The notes under the pieces were generated by a model, which was not told the DNA's origin, did not search any database, and saw only the letters and a list, made by a program, of their open reading frames with translations. The position numbers and the translations under genes were made by a program. This document shows positions 1 to 9,317 of a stretch of 64,000 nucleotides of DNA, in pieces (positions within the stretch are counted from its first letter, which is position 1; each line of letters begins with the position of its first letter). Where the stretch lies: assembly GCF_000427295.1 (NCBI RefSeq), contig NZ_ATNM01000114.1:59031-123030 (forward strand). The letters run 5' to 3'. The DNA is from Cyclobacterium qasimii M12-11B (GTDB taxonomy: Bacteria > Bacteroidota > Bacteroidia > Cytophagales > Cyclobacteriaceae).

Positions 1-1
1 T

Positions 2-562
2 GGCAAGGCCGCTCATTTTCGCAAGGCCGGTATTCCTGTTCCTGAAAACATTCATTTAGAAGATTTTGCGCGAATTCATCAATTATTGGACAGCACAGGG
101 GCCTCAAAGGTCATCTTTCTAGGTGATTTGTTCCATAGTGATGCCAATGAAAGCTGGTTTACCCTACTTGAGTTCATTGAACTTCACCCAAATATCAGCT
201 TTCAGCTAGTTTTGGGTAATCATGACATTTTACCAGAAAGTATATACAAAAACAGTCCATTAGAAATACATTCAGGAGGCTTAAAATTGGGTGATTTACT
301 GTTAAGCCATAAACCTCAGGAAGGCCTTGCAAGGGATACATTAAATATCTGTGGCCATATTCACCCTGGCATTGTTTTGAAAAAGAACAGTAAACAAAGG
401 TTCAGGCTACCGGCCTTTTATTACAAAAACAATTCGTTAATCATGCCTGCTTTTGGGCAATTTACTGGCTTGTTTTCCATGGATGTAAATAGCGCTGAAA
501 GCGTCATGGTGACCACCCCAGAAAGGGTAATTCCAATCAAATTAAATAATAAGGTTGGTTAA
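2..562 (+). CDS. pdeM: Ligase-associated metallophosphoesterase PdeM (5' truncated by window)
   Basis: The reading frame is open from base 2 and the true start lies upstream of the window, so 186 residues are visible. The visible N-terminus reads GKAAHFRKAGIPVP, the hallmark of the DNA-ligase-associated metallophosphoesterase family; the preceding Asp-x-His metal motif is probably just outside. Further metal-binding motifs of calcineurin-like phosphoesterases are present in order: GDLFHS, GNHD and CGHIHPG. Family members are Mn-dependent nucleases/phosphodiesterases that travel with a DEXH helicase, a beta-CASP exonuclease and an ATP-dependent DNA ligase in a putative DNA-repair cassette. None of those partners is visible here because the window begins inside this gene. 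Confidence 0.82.
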   Translation, partial: GKAAHFRKAGIPVPENIHLEDFARIHQLLDSTGASKVIFLGDLFHSDANESWFTLLEFIELHPNISFQLVLGNHDILPESIYKNSPLEIHSGGLKLGDLLLSHKPQEGLARDTLNICGHIHPGIVLKKNSKQRFRLPAFYYKNNSLIMPAFGQFTGLFSMDVNSAESVMVTTPERVIPIKLNNKVG

Positions 563-585
563 GTAAATATACCTGATTAATTTTG
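555..585 (+). promoter_or_regulatory. Putative Bacteroidota promoter for the ftsX operon
   Basis: TTG at 555-557 is followed after 20 nt by TAATTTTG at 578-585, a full match to the Bacteroidota -7 consensus TAnnTTTG. It sits 19 nt upstream of the ftsX ATG and overlaps the end of the pdeM-like gene. Pattern match only. Confidence 0.45.
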
Positions 586-604
586 ACAAACACATTATTA
601 TGTG

Positions 605-1495
605 ATGGCCAAATTAAAGAGAAAAAAAACGAGGCTGGGGAGTTATAAATTCACCAGTGTACTATTCAGCATTACCCTATCTTTACTGATGATGGGATTA
701 TTCGGTGTTATTGCCATCCAGGCAAAAAAACTGACATCTATCATCCGTGAAAACATAGAGGTGCAGGTATTTCTAAACAAAGAAATAGAGAAATCCAACA
801 TAGACAAGCTCATCGGACAGATGCGTAAAAAACCCTATGTCCTGCAAAAAGAAGAAGTACCAGTTCTAAAGTTCACTAGTAAGGATGAGGCGGCAGAAGT
901 TTTTCTCGAGGAAGTAGGCGAGGATTTCACTAAGTTCCTTGACGACAATCCTCTTAGAGATTCATTTACCTTTTCAATCAATGAAGAATTTCAAACTCCT
1001 GAAGAAATTGATAAAATCGTAGCAGAGATAGAGGGGATTCCAGGTGTTTTTGAAGTTACCTACATGCAAGATGTCGTTTCTTCAATAAATGAAAACCTGT
1101 TAAAAGTGGGTATTGTTTTGGGAGCTTTGATTTTAATTCTACTGGTGACGGTGGTTATCTTAATAAGCAACACGATAAAATTAGCCCTATTTTCTCAACG
1201 GTTTTTAATCCGAAGCATGCAATTGGTTGGCGCCACTAAGGGCTTTATCAGAAGGCCGTTTTTATGGCGTGCTTTCTTATATGGCGCTTTGGCTGGTGTA
1301 TTTGCCTCTGGTATTATTTTCACCCTTTTGGAATATGGTAAAAACTTCATTGAAGGATTACAATTACTTTATGATATAGAATTGCTTGCCATGTTATTTG
1401 GCACTTTAATTCTATTAGGAGCACTTATGTCCTGGTTAAGCACGTACCGCTCTATCAACAAATACCTCAACATGTCTTTGGACGAATTATACTAA
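605..1495 (+). CDS. ftsX: Cell division protein FtsX
   Basis: A 296-residue inner-membrane protein with the FtsX layout: a short basic cytoplasmic N-terminus, a first membrane helix at about residues 19-40, a periplasmic domain of about 130 residues, then three C-terminal membrane helices ending in a MacB/FtsX-type permease fold. The stretch FLIRSMQLVGATKGFIRRPF is the typical cytoplasmic loop. FtsX pairs with the ATPase FtsE to activate septal peptidoglycan hydrolases; ftsE is not next to it here, as is common in Bacteroidota. I chose ATG 605 over the GTG immediately before it. It leads a closely spaced operon (4 nt to the DUF3098 gene). Confidence 0.9.
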   Translation: MAKLKRKKTRLGSYKFTSVLFSITLSLLMMGLFGVIAIQAKKLTSIIRENIEVQVFLNKEIEKSNIDKLIGQMRKKPYVLQKEEVPVLKFTSKDEAAEVFLEEVGEDFTKFLDDNPLRDSFTFSINEEFQTPEEIDKIVAEIEGIPGVFEVTYMQDVVSSINENLLKVGIVLGALILILLVTVVILISNTIKLALFSQRFLIRSMQLVGATKGFIRRPFLWRAFLYGALAGVFASGIIFTLLEYGKNFIEGLQLLYDIELLAMLFGTLILLGALMSWLSTYRSINKYLNMSLDELY

Positions 1496-1499
1496 GAAT

Positions 1500-1703
1500 A
1501 TGAAAAACAATCCATTGCCTTTTTCGAAAAAAAATTACCAGCTTATGCTCATAGGCATAGCCATTATTGTGATAGGTTTTACCATTATGGGAATGGACAA
1601 TACCCTTCATGGTTTTGGATTTATGGGTTTAACCTTAGGTCCTATCGTCGTATTGTCGGGATTTCTTTTTGAATTTTACGCCATTTTTTATAAAACCAAA
1701 TAA
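1500..1703 (+). CDS. DUF3098 family small membrane protein
   Basis: A 67-residue protein with two predicted membrane helices (about residues 14-32 and 42-62). The N-terminal PFSKKNYQLMLIGI is characteristic of DUF3098, a Bacteroidota family of unknown function normally found between ftsX and uppP, exactly as here (4 nt after ftsX, 5 nt before uppP). The conserved placement suggests a role in envelope or division biology, but no function is established. Confidence 0.85.
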   Translation: MKNNPLPFSKKNYQLMLIGIAIIVIGFTIMGMDNTLHGFGFMGLTLGPIVVLSGFLFEFYAIFYKTK

Positions 1704-1708
1704 AGATA

Positions 1709-2503
1709 ATGACCATTTTTGAAGCAATTATTTTGGGCATTGTTCAGGGCCTTACTGAATTTTTACCTGTTTCGTCCAGCGGCCATTTAGAAATAGCTGG
1801 AGCCCTTTTGGGAAGCAATTCATTACCGGAAGAAAGTTTGCTATTTACTGTAGTCGTTCATTTCGCTACTGCATTAAGTACAATCGTGGTGTTTAGAAAA
1901 GATGTTGGAGAATTATTGAGGGGGCTGTTTCAATTCAAAAACAACGAGGAAACAATGTTTTCTCTGAAAATCATTGTTTCCATGATTCCTGCAGTGATTG
2001 TAGGTTTACTTTTTGAAGAGCAACTAGAACAGTTATTTGGAGGCAAAGTGGTTTTTGTAGGCTTCATGCTTTTGATCACAGGCCTTTTACTTTACCTGGC
2101 CGATAAAGCAAAAAATACAGGGAAGCCAGTATCTTTTGTCAATGCTGTAATAATCGGTTTGGCTCAGGCGGTTGCTATGCTACCAGGCATTTCCCGCTCA
2201 GGAGCTACTATCTCCACTTCCGTTTTGTTGGGAATAGATAAGAACAGGGCAGCAAGATTTTCTTTTTTAATGGTTGTCCCGCTTATTTTAGGGAAAATTG
2301 GTAAAGACATTTTATCGGGTGACCTAACTTATCAAAGTGATCAGTTTGGAAGCATGGCGATTGCATTTATGGCGGCATTTATCGCTGGATTAGCAGCTTG
2401 CACCTGGATGATCCAATTAGTAAGAAAAAGCAAATTGAGCTATTTCTCAGTTTATTGTGTCATAGTTGGGTTAATAGCCATCGTTGCAGGAACATATTAT
2501 TAA
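1709..2503 (+). CDS. uppP: Undecaprenyl-diphosphatase UppP (BacA)
   Basis: A 264-residue polytopic membrane enzyme that dephosphorylates undecaprenyl diphosphate to recycle the lipid carrier of peptidoglycan and surface-polysaccharide synthesis. Both BacA signature motifs are present: GLTEFLPVSSSGH near the N-terminus (the catalytic Glu/Ser-rich motif) and LPGISRSGATIS at about residue 155-167. The length matches the family (265-275 residues). Its stop codon overlaps the truB start (TAATG), indicating translational coupling. Confidence 0.95.
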   Translation: MTIFEAIILGIVQGLTEFLPVSSSGHLEIAGALLGSNSLPEESLLFTVVVHFATALSTIVVFRKDVGELLRGLFQFKNNEETMFSLKIIVSMIPAVIVGLLFEEQLEQLFGGKVVFVGFMLLITGLLLYLADKAKNTGKPVSFVNAVIIGLAQAVAMLPGISRSGATISTSVLLGIDKNRAARFSFLMVVPLILGKIGKDILSGDLTYQSDQFGSMAIAFMAAFIAGLAACTWMIQLVRKSKLSYFSVYCVIVGLIAIVAGTYY

Positions 2504-3192
2504 TGGACAATCAGCAAAAACCATACGGAGAAGTATTTCTTGTCAATAAGCCTTACCAATGGACTTCCTTTGATGTTGTGAAAAAACTCAGGAATGCACT
2601 TAAGGTTAAGAAAGTAGGGCATGCAGGCACCCTTGATCCTTTAGCCACCGGACTATTGATCATTTGTGCAGGAAAAGAAACGAAGAACATAGAAAAATAC
2701 CAGGCCCAGAAAAAGGAATACACTGGCACATTTGTATTGGGTGAAACTACCGAGTCTTTCGATTTGGAACAGGAAGTAATAACCGTTGCAGACCCATACC
2801 ATTTGACAAAAGAGGAAATTCTAAAAGCTGTTGCAACGCTAACTGGCGACATCATGCAAATTCCTCCAAATCATTCTGCGATTAAAAAGGATGGAAAACG
2901 AGTATATGAGTCAGCGAGAAAAGGCATAACCGTAATCCTAGACCCAAGACCTGTTACGGTAGAAACTTTTGAAATAACAGGAATTGAACTTCCTGAAATT
3001 CATTTCAGAATCGTTTGTTCTAAAGGCACCTATATTAGAAGTTTGGCAAGGGACCTAGGTGACGCGCTGGAAGTAGGCGCTTATATGTCAGCACTTACTC
3101 GTGATGCAATTGGTGATTACAAACTTGAAAAGGCATGGGAGCTTGACCAATTGATAGACAAAATCAAAAAAGAGCAAAATGAAAATTTATAA
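2503..3192 (+). CDS. truB: tRNA pseudouridine(55) synthase TruB
   Basis: A 229-residue enzyme that makes the T-loop pseudouridine 55 in tRNAs. The catalytic motif GHAGTLDPLATGLL is present with the nucleophile at Asp45. YIRSLARDLG near the C-terminus is the second family signature. I start at ATG 2503, which overlaps the uppP stop; an upstream in-frame extension lies inside uppP and has no family similarity. The protein lacks a PUA domain, as is usual in Bacteroidota. The 3' end overlaps ribF by 14 nt. Confidence 0.95.
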   Translation: MDNQQKPYGEVFLVNKPYQWTSFDVVKKLRNALKVKKVGHAGTLDPLATGLLIICAGKETKNIEKYQAQKKEYTGTFVLGETTESFDLEQEVITVADPYHLTKEEILKAVATLTGDIMQIPPNHSAIKKDGKRVYESARKGITVILDPRPVTVETFEITGIELPEIHFRIVCSKGTYIRSLARDLGDALEVGAYMSALTRDAIGDYKLEKAWELDQLIDKIKKEQNENL

Positions 3193-4131
3193 ATCTCTTG
3201 ATGATTTTCCTTACATAGAAAAACCTGTAGTTACCATTGGCTCTTTTGACGGAGTACACCTGGGGCATCAAAAAATACTGAAAAGAATCAATAACATTGC
3301 CAGGACCATTAAGGGAGAAACCGTATTGGTCTCCTTTTGGCCACACCCAAGAATGGTATTGTTTCCCGAATCACATGGAATTAAACTGCTTTATAGTTTT
3401 GATGAAAAAGCAGCGCTTTTAGAAAGTTTTGGTGTAGACCATCTTTTAAGCATACCTTTTACGAAGGAGTTTTCTAAAATGGAATCGAAAGACTTTATTG
3501 AGGAAATTTTAGTTAACAAAATCAAAACAAAAAATTAGTCATAGGCTACGATCACCGATTTGGCAGAGGAAGAGAAGGCAGCTTTGCTCACCTTGATGCT
3601 GAGCAAGATCGTTATAATTTTGACCTGGAGGAAATCCCCCGGGAGGATATAGACAATATTGGCATTAGTAGCACTAAAATCAGAAAAGCGCTGGAGTCAG
3701 GGGATATAGTGAAGGCCAATGAATTTTTAGGCAGGCCTTATAATCTCCGGGGAAACGTGATAGAAGGAGATAAAATTGGTCGAACAATCGGTTATCCTAC
3801 GGCCAATATCAAACTTGATGAACCTCATAAATTGGTCCCTATTGATGGCGCCTATATTGTGAGGGTCCTAATAGATGATGCATCCTATGCAGGCATGCTT
3901 AACATAGGCATGCGCCCAACTGTATCAGGCGAACGAAAGAATATTGAAGTAAACATTTTAGATTTCGATCAAAATATTTACGGTAAAACCATCAACCTGC
4001 AATTGTTAGCATTTTTACGACCCGAGAAAAAATTCGAAGACCTTACGGCATTAAAAATGCAGTTAAGTAAAGACCGAAACCAAGTGGTAGATTTCTTTTC
4101 AACCTTAAACAAGAAGTCTAATGATAAATAA
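3179..4131 (+). CDS. ribF: Bifunctional riboflavin kinase/FAD synthetase RibF, interrupted by an apparent 1-nt deletion
   Basis: Converts riboflavin to FMN and then FAD. The N-terminal FMN-adenylyltransferase module carries [13 protein letters not shown] and, after correction, [12 protein letters not shown] and [11 protein letters not shown]. The C-terminal riboflavin kinase module carries [11 protein letters not shown]. As given, the frame ends at about 3538. Adding one A to the six-A run at 3529-3534 (reading ...[14 protein letters not shown]) gives one 317-residue protein of normal family length. RibF is normally essential, so a real knockout is unlikely and a sequencing error is the best explanation. 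It overlaps truB (14 nt) and scoA (11 nt). Confidence 0.92.
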
Positions 4132-4816
4132 AACCGTTAAAGACGGCATAGAAGCTGTATCCGACATAGAGAATGGTGCCGTTATACTTATCGGTGGATT
4201 TGGACTGTGTGGTATTCCAGAGGCAAGCATCAATGCCCTTCTAACCACCAACCTTAAAGGTTTGACTTGTATTTCAAACAATGCAGGTGTTGATGATTTT
4301 GGCGTTGGTTTGCTCATAAAGCAACACATGCTTAGAAAATTAATCTCCAGTTATGTTGGAGAAAACCTGGAGTTTGAAAGGCAATATAAAGTTGGTACGC
4401 TAGAATTAGAATTGATCCCACAAGGAACACTTGCTGAAAGAATCAGAGCAGGAGGAGCGGGTATTCCCGCTTTCTACACACCTGCAGGCATAGGCACCCA
4501 TGTGGCAGATGGAAAAGAAGTAAGAGAATTTGACGAACGTTTATTTCTATTAGAGCGTTGGATAAAAGCAGATTTTGCGCTAATTAAAGCTTGGAAAGGA
4601 GATACAGCTGGAAACCTGATTTATAAAGGAACAGCGAGAAACTTTAATCCACTTATGGCTACAGCAGGCAAAATAACTATAGCAGAAGTCGAAGAGCTGG
4701 TACCTGTTGGTGAGTTAGATCCCAATCAAATTCATACACCTGGAATATATGTACAACGCATTTTTCAGGGAGATAACTATGAGAAGAGAATAGAAAATCA
4801 AACCGTTAGGAAATAA
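4121..4816 (+). CDS. scoA: 3-oxoacid CoA-transferase subunit A
   Basis: A 231-residue alpha subunit of a succinyl-CoA:3-ketoacid CoA transferase. The N-terminal glycine-rich [10 protein letters not shown] and [12 protein letters not shown] are typical of the family. Together with the scoB product it moves CoA between succinyl-CoA and acetoacetate, so the cell can activate or use ketone bodies. The related acetate-acetoacetate transferase AtoDA is the main alternative and cannot be excluded from motifs alone. The start overlaps the ribF end by 11 nt; scoB follows after 12 nt. Confidence 0.88.
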   Translation: MINKTVKDGIEAVSDIENGAVILIGGFGLCGIPEASINALLTTNLKGLTCISNNAGVDDFGVGLLIKQHMLRKLISSYVGENLEFERQYKVGTLELELIPQGTLAERIRAGGAGIPAFYTPAGIGTHVADGKEVREFDERLFLLERWIKADFALIKAWKGDTAGNLIYKGTARNFNPLMATAGKITIAEVEELVPVGELDPNQIHTPGIYVQRIFQGDNYEKRIENQTVRK

Positions 4817-4828
4817 TCTTTACTAAGC

Positions 4829-5497
4829 ATGCTAAGCAAGAAACAAATAGCTCAGAGAATCGCCAGTGAGATCAAGGACGGTCAATACATTTACCTGGGA
4901 ATAGGCATTCCAACGTTGATTGCCAACTATCTTCCTGAACAGCTAGAGGTGGTTTTCCAATCGGAAAATGGACTTTTGGGTATAGGCCCATATCCTGAAA
5001 AGGAAGACATGGATCCTGATATTATCAATGCCAGTAAGGAAACAATATCTATGGTAAAGGGGTCTTCCTTATTTGATTCAGCAGAAGCATTTGCCATGAT
5101 CCGGGGAGGCCATATTGACTTATCCATCCTGGGAGCATTAGAAGTTTCAGAAAATGGAGACATCAGTAACTGGAAAATCTCTTCAGGACTTATTAAAGGA
5201 GTGGGCGGAGCATTGGATCTGGTAGCTTCAGAGGCCAAACTTTATGTGGCCATGCATCATTGTCACAAAGATGGTAGCTCCAAATTACTCAAGCATTGCG
5301 AGATGCCCATAACTGGAATTAAATGCGTTCAGAAGATATTCACTGACTTGGGCGTATTTACTATTTTGCCAGAAGGCGGCTTTAAATTGTGCGAAAGAGC
5401 ACCAGGAGTAACTATTGAAGAAATAAAAGCTAAAACTGAAGGAAGACTTGTCATCAAGGGAGAAATAAAAGAAATGGAATTGTTTGCTCAGGATTAG
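4829..5497 (+). CDS. scoB: 3-oxoacid CoA-transferase subunit B
   Basis: A 222-residue beta subunit. The catalytic glutamate that forms the enzyme-CoA thioester lies in QSENGLLGIGP (Glu46). The glycine-rich LGIGIPTLIANYL and the C-terminal TDLGVFTI...GGFKL region match the ScoB family. It is the last gene of the ftsX-led run; a promoter-like element just after its end may start gldC separately. Confidence 0.9.
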   Translation: MLSKKQIAQRIASEIKDGQYIYLGIGIPTLIANYLPEQLEVVFQSENGLLGIGPYPEKEDMDPDIINASKETISMVKGSSLFDSAEAFAMIRGGHIDLSILGALEVSENGDISNWKISSGLIKGVGGALDLVASEAKLYVAMHHCHKDGSSKLLKHCEMPITGIKCVQKIFTDLGVFTILPEGGFKLCERAPGVTIEEIKAKTEGRLVIKGEIKEMELFAQD

Positions 5498-5522
5498 TGA
5501 AGTCCTTTTGCCAATTCTTTCT

Positions 5523-5530
5523 TAATTTTG
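5523..5530 (+). promoter_or_regulatory. Putative -7 element for gldC
   Basis: TAATTTTG fits TAnnTTTG exactly and lies 27 nt before the gldC ATG. I do not see a well-spaced -33 TTG/TTTG, so support is limited. Confidence 0.3.
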
Positions 5531-5557
5531 CATGAATTAATAGAATAATTATAGAAA

Positions 5558-5896
5558 ATGAAAAAATCTGAAATCAAATTTACCGTTTCACTTGACGACG
5601 GTAATCTGCCAAAGAGTATAGAGTGGGATGCTACTGACAAAGAAACCGAAGGGCAAGAATCAACAAGAAGCATAAGTTTGAATATTTGGGATAACCTTAA
5701 CCAAAGTACCTTAAGGATAGACCTTTGGACAGGAGATATGTCAGTTGCGGAAATGAAAAGATTTTATATTGACATCCTAGGTGGTATGGGTCAAAATATA
5801 TTAAACAGTACTGGAGATGAGTATTATTCCGAAGAAATAAAAGCCCTTTGTGACCGTTTGGTGAAACATGTCAACGAAGAAAACGAAAAGAAATAA
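5558..5896 (+). CDS. gldC: Gliding motility-associated protein GldC
   Basis: A 112-residue cytosolic protein matching GldC over its full length, including an N-terminal strand region (KFTVSLDDGNLPKSIEWDA) and a helical TGDMSVAEMKRFYIDILG segment. GldC is found across Bacteroidota, including non-gliding species; it is not essential for gliding in Flavobacterium, and its biochemical role is not established. Presence here supports the phylum assignment but does not show that the organism glides. A strong intrinsic terminator follows. Confidence 0.9.
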   Translation: MKKSEIKFTVSLDDGNLPKSIEWDATDKETEGQESTRSISLNIWDNLNQSTLRIDLWTGDMSVAEMKRFYIDILGGMGQNILNSTGDEYYSEEIKALCDRLVKHVNEENEKK

Positions 5897-5925
5897 TCTT
5901 TTTCATTCTCATTAAGAATGAAAGC

Positions 5926-5962
5926 AAAGGGATAATCCATTTAGGGTTATCCCTTTTTTTTT
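5926..5962 (+). terminator. Rho-independent terminator after gldC
   Basis: A 12-bp stem (AAGGGATAATCC with GGGTTATCCCTT, one U-G pair) around an ATTTA loop, followed by nine Ts. It starts 30 nt after the gldC stop. Confidence 0.85.
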
Positions 5963-6413
5963 GCAAATTACAATTGCTGCAACCCTTTTTTTGTTCAATG
6001 ATTTTTTAGAAAGAACTAGTAGGAGAACGTTTTAAAACAATTCATAAAAAAATAAAGCATTGCCCCCATATGAAATCTATCCAAAAATTCAGGTTGTAAG
6101 TATCGTTTATTGTCCTTAAAGCTAAAAGTAGTGCAAATTTTTAACCAATAAAATCCGCCAATTTTTTAAAAGAAAAAATTAGCGAATCAACACACATGGA
6201 TTTGAGACTTTTTTTCACCTATTCCTTTTACAAAATAAATATTCAGTAAGTTAGCTCACTTATTATTATATAAATTCCCAAAATTTATTGTAGATTAAAG
6301 AACACATTTATACGCAGAGCATCTCAGCGATATTGTTTCAAAGAACAATTGAGCAGGATAATATCACTTAAATCATATTGCATTACCCATTTGACACCTA
6401 ATCCCAAAGTGCC
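5963..6413. other. AT-rich intergenic region upstream of the TonB receptor
   Basis: About 450 nt with no plausible coding frame on either strand. It presumably holds the promoter and 5' leader of the receptor gene, but I see no convincing TTG/TAnnTTTG pair, hairpin or riboswitch. Confidence 0.5.
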
Positions 6414-9305
6414 ATGAAAACTAACCAACAACAAAAGGGTTTATATTATTATTTACTATTAATTTGGCTATTAACCCTACCTGTAGCCACATCATTTGCA
6501 CAGGAATCTACTACCCTATCTGGAACCGTTAAAGACCAGGATACAGGAGAAACATTGATAGGTGTAAATATCCTTGTAAAGGGAAAGGTTTCGGGTACTA
6601 TTACCGATGTTAAAGGTAATTTCTCTATTACCGTAAACGCTCCCCCTCCTTTTACTTTGATCTTTTCAATGGTAGGCTTTGCCAGTCAGGAAGTCCTCAT
6701 TTCTTCTACTAACCCTTCACCTTTAGAAGTCAATCTGGCGGAACAAACATTTTTGGGGCAAGAAGTAGTTGTGTCTGCTTCCCGGGTAGAAGAAAGCATT
6801 CTTCAATCCCCTGTATCCATTGAAAAAATGGACATTCTAGACATAAGGGAAGCGCCTGGAGATTCTTATTACAAAGCCATATCCAATTTGAAGGGAGTAG
6901 ATATCACCAGTTCTTCCATAAATTTTCAAATCTTAAACGCCCGAGGTTTTAACTCTACTGGTAACACCCGTTTTGTTCAGCTCACGGATGGAATGGACAC
7001 ACAGGCTCCTTCTTTGAATTTCCCAATTGGCAATCTCAATGGCCCTTCAGAACTAGATGTAGAAAGCATTGAATTTATACCCGGAGCCTCATCGGCACTC
7101 TATGGTCCAAATGCTTTCAATGGCATCCTTCTGGTAAACAGCAAAGACCCTTTCGATTACCAAGGGTTAAGTGCCTATTACAAACAAGGAGTCAATCATA
7201 TCGGCTCAAATCCAGGTGAGCCAGGATCGCCACAACCTATGTATGAAGGGGCAATAAGATATGCCAAGGCTTTTAACAATAAATGGGCCTTCAAAATAAG
7301 TGCATCGATGATGCGGGCTGAAGATTGGTATGGCACCAATGAAACTGACCTTAACTCCGTTTCCCAAGGTGATTTACCTTTCAACCCAGGAGCAAACCTT
7401 GTTCATACCTTTGGCGATGAAGTGTCCAATAATATAGGTTTGCTAAGAAATGTAAGCGCTATACAACAACAAGCCAATGCCCTAGGGATAGGTGCCTATA
7501 TAGGGAGTATTCCTGATCAGGTAGTTTCCAGAACAGGCTACTCAGAAAAAACCTTGGTCGATTATGGTGCGCGCAATTACAAATTAAATGGTGCTCTACA
7601 TTACCGGGTCTCTGACAATGCAGAGCTGTTTTATTCCTTAAACTACGGTTCAGGTACTTCTATTTATACAGGTGCACAACGCTACTCCTTAAATGAATTT
7701 TTCATTACCCAGCACAAGCTGGAATTGAAAGGGGACAATTACTTCGTTCGAACTTATACCACCAGGGATAATTCAGGCAAGTCTTATATCTCAGATTTAA
7801 ATGGTATTCTGATCAATGATACCTGGAAAGACAATTCAACCTGGTATGGGGAATACACACTAAATTATTTAGGCGCACTGGCGAATCAACAAGTTGTTCC
7901 TGGAACATTAGGAACTGTTCAGCAACAAACTGCCGCCCATCAATTTGCAAGGCAGCAAGCCGATACAGGCAGGTACTTACCTGGAAGCACTGAATTTAAT
8001 GAAACAGCAGCGAACATTAGCGCAGACATTATCCCTAGTGGTTCACTGTTTTATGATCGCTCCCGGATGTACCTTACAGAAGGTCAGTATGACTTCAAAA
8101 ATGAGGTGGATTTCATAGACCTTCAGGTAGGTGCGGCCTACAGGCTCTATGAATTGAGGTCCAATGGGACCATATTTGCAGATGGGGATGGAAACGACAT
8201 CAGCATTACAGAAATAGGTGGATATGCTCAAGCGTCCAAACGTTTATTACAGGAAAAGTTAAGGTTAATAGGCTCTTTAAGGTATGATAAAAACGAGAAT
8301 TTCGATGGTCAATTTAGTCCGAGAATTTCGGCAGTATTCACTGAAAAGAATCATAATTTCAGGTTGTCCTACCAAACGGGTTTTAGAATGCCTTCTACTC
8401 AAGCCCAACACATTGACCTCAATGTAATTTCTGCCCGACTAATTTCTGGCTTGCCTTATTATAGAGACAAATACAAAATATATGAGAATGGGTACTCATT
8501 GGCATCTGTCCAACAATATACTGCGGCAGTAGCTGAAGGAGCCAGCCCAATTGGGGCGTCTGCTACAGGGCTATTAGAACCAGTGACTTCACTTCCTGCT
8601 TTAAGTCCTGAAAAAGTCAAAGCCATAGAAGTTGGCTATAAGGGTTTGCTAATGGATAACAGGCTTCTAATTGATTTCGCTTATTATTACAATAGATACA
8701 ATAATTTCATTTCTCAAACGGCCATTCGAAAAGCTCCGGGACCAGTATTCCCTGGTGCTGACCCCAATTCCGATGAAGGAGCCATTAATGCCATCAATGC
8801 ACCTTCTCTTCTTACACCTGTGACCACCCCAGGACAAGAGAATACCTTCCAGACCTACACCAATATTGTAGACAGAGAGGTTCGTGCCCACGGATTGGTT
8901 TTAGGTGTCAACTTTAATCTCCCTGGTAATTATACCATAGGAGGTAATTACAATTACAACAAGCTACTAACTGAATTTGAAGCAGGATACCTTTCTGAGT
9001 TCAATACCCCTGAACACAAAACGAATATCGTCTTTGGCAATAGAAAACTCACCGATAAACTAGGGTTTAATATCGCCTATCGATACCAAACCTCATTTAG
9101 ATGGGAATCCAGCTTTGCAAGGGGAAATGTTCCTGAAATCCATAATTTAGATGCTCAAATATCCTACAAAGTAAAAAGCATGAAATCCATCTTAAAATTA
9201 GGTGGGTCCAATGTTCTTAATAACAGGTATTTTCTAAATTTTGGTGGACCTACCACAGGAGCCATTTATTACCTCTCCATCACATTTGATGAATTGCTAA
9301 ACTAA
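6414..9305 (+). CDS. TonB-dependent outer-membrane receptor
   Basis: A 963-residue outer-membrane active transporter. Order of parts: Sec signal peptide (about 1-30, ending SFAQ), a carboxypeptidase-regulatory-like beta-sandwich (about 33-115, with SGTVKDQDTGETLIGVNILV), a plug domain (about 125-245), and a C-terminal 22-strand barrel region. There is no SusD partner. It is followed after 12 nt by an SGNH-family lipoprotein that is probably co-expressed, so the pair may take up an ester-containing or lipid-like substrate. The substrate cannot be told from sequence. The C-terminus lacks the usual terminal Phe (ends DELLN). Confidence 0.9.
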   Translation: MKTNQQQKGLYYYLLLIWLLTLPVATSFAQESTTLSGTVKDQDTGETLIGVNILVKGKVSGTITDVKGNFSITVNAPPPFTLIFSMVGFASQEVLISSTNPSPLEVNLAEQTFLGQEVVVSASRVEESILQSPVSIEKMDILDIREAPGDSYYKAISNLKGVDITSSSINFQILNARGFNSTGNTRFVQLTDGMDTQAPSLNFPIGNLNGPSELDVESIEFIPGASSALYGPNAFNGILLVNSKDPFDYQGLSAYYKQGVNHIGSNPGEPGSPQPMYEGAIRYAKAFNNKWAFKISASMMRAEDWYGTNETDLNSVSQGDLPFNPGANLVHTFGDEVSNNIGLLRNVSAIQQQANALGIGAYIGSIPDQVVSRTGYSEKTLVDYGARNYKLNGALHYRVSDNAELFYSLNYGSGTSIYTGAQRYSLNEFFITQHKLELKGDNYFVRTYTTRDNSGKSYISDLNGILINDTWKDNSTWYGEYTLNYLGALANQQVVPGTLGTVQQQTAAHQFARQQADTGRYLPGSTEFNETAANISADIIPSGSLFYDRSRMYLTEGQYDFKNEVDFIDLQVGAAYRLYELRSNGTIFADGDGNDISITEIGGYAQASKRLLQEKLRLIGSLRYDKNENFDGQFSPRISAVFTEKNHNFRLSYQTGFRMPSTQAQHIDLNVISARLISGLPYYRDKYKIYENGYSLASVQQYTAAVAEGASPIGASATGLLEPVTSLPALSPEKVKAIEVGYKGLLMDNRLLIDFAYYYNRYNNFISQTAIRKAPGPVFPGADPNSDEGAINAINAPSLLTPVTTPGQENTFQTYTNIVDREVRAHGLVLGVNFNLPGNYTIGGNYNYNKLLTEFEAGYLSEFNTPEHKTNIVFGNRKLTDKLGFNIAYRYQTSFRWESSFARGNVPEIHNLDAQISYKVKSMKSILKLGGSNVLNNRYFLNFGGPTTGAIYYLSITFDELLN

Positions 9306-9317
9306 ACCAATAAAATC

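Noticed and set aside
2553..2855. 100-residue minus-strand frame
   Set aside because: It is antisense to the conserved TruB catalytic region; no start context or similarity supports it.
3500..3720. Programmed ribosomal frameshift in ribF
   Set aside because: There is no slippery heptamer with a downstream pseudoknot, RibF is not known to use one, and a dozen other sites in the window show the same homopolymer pattern.
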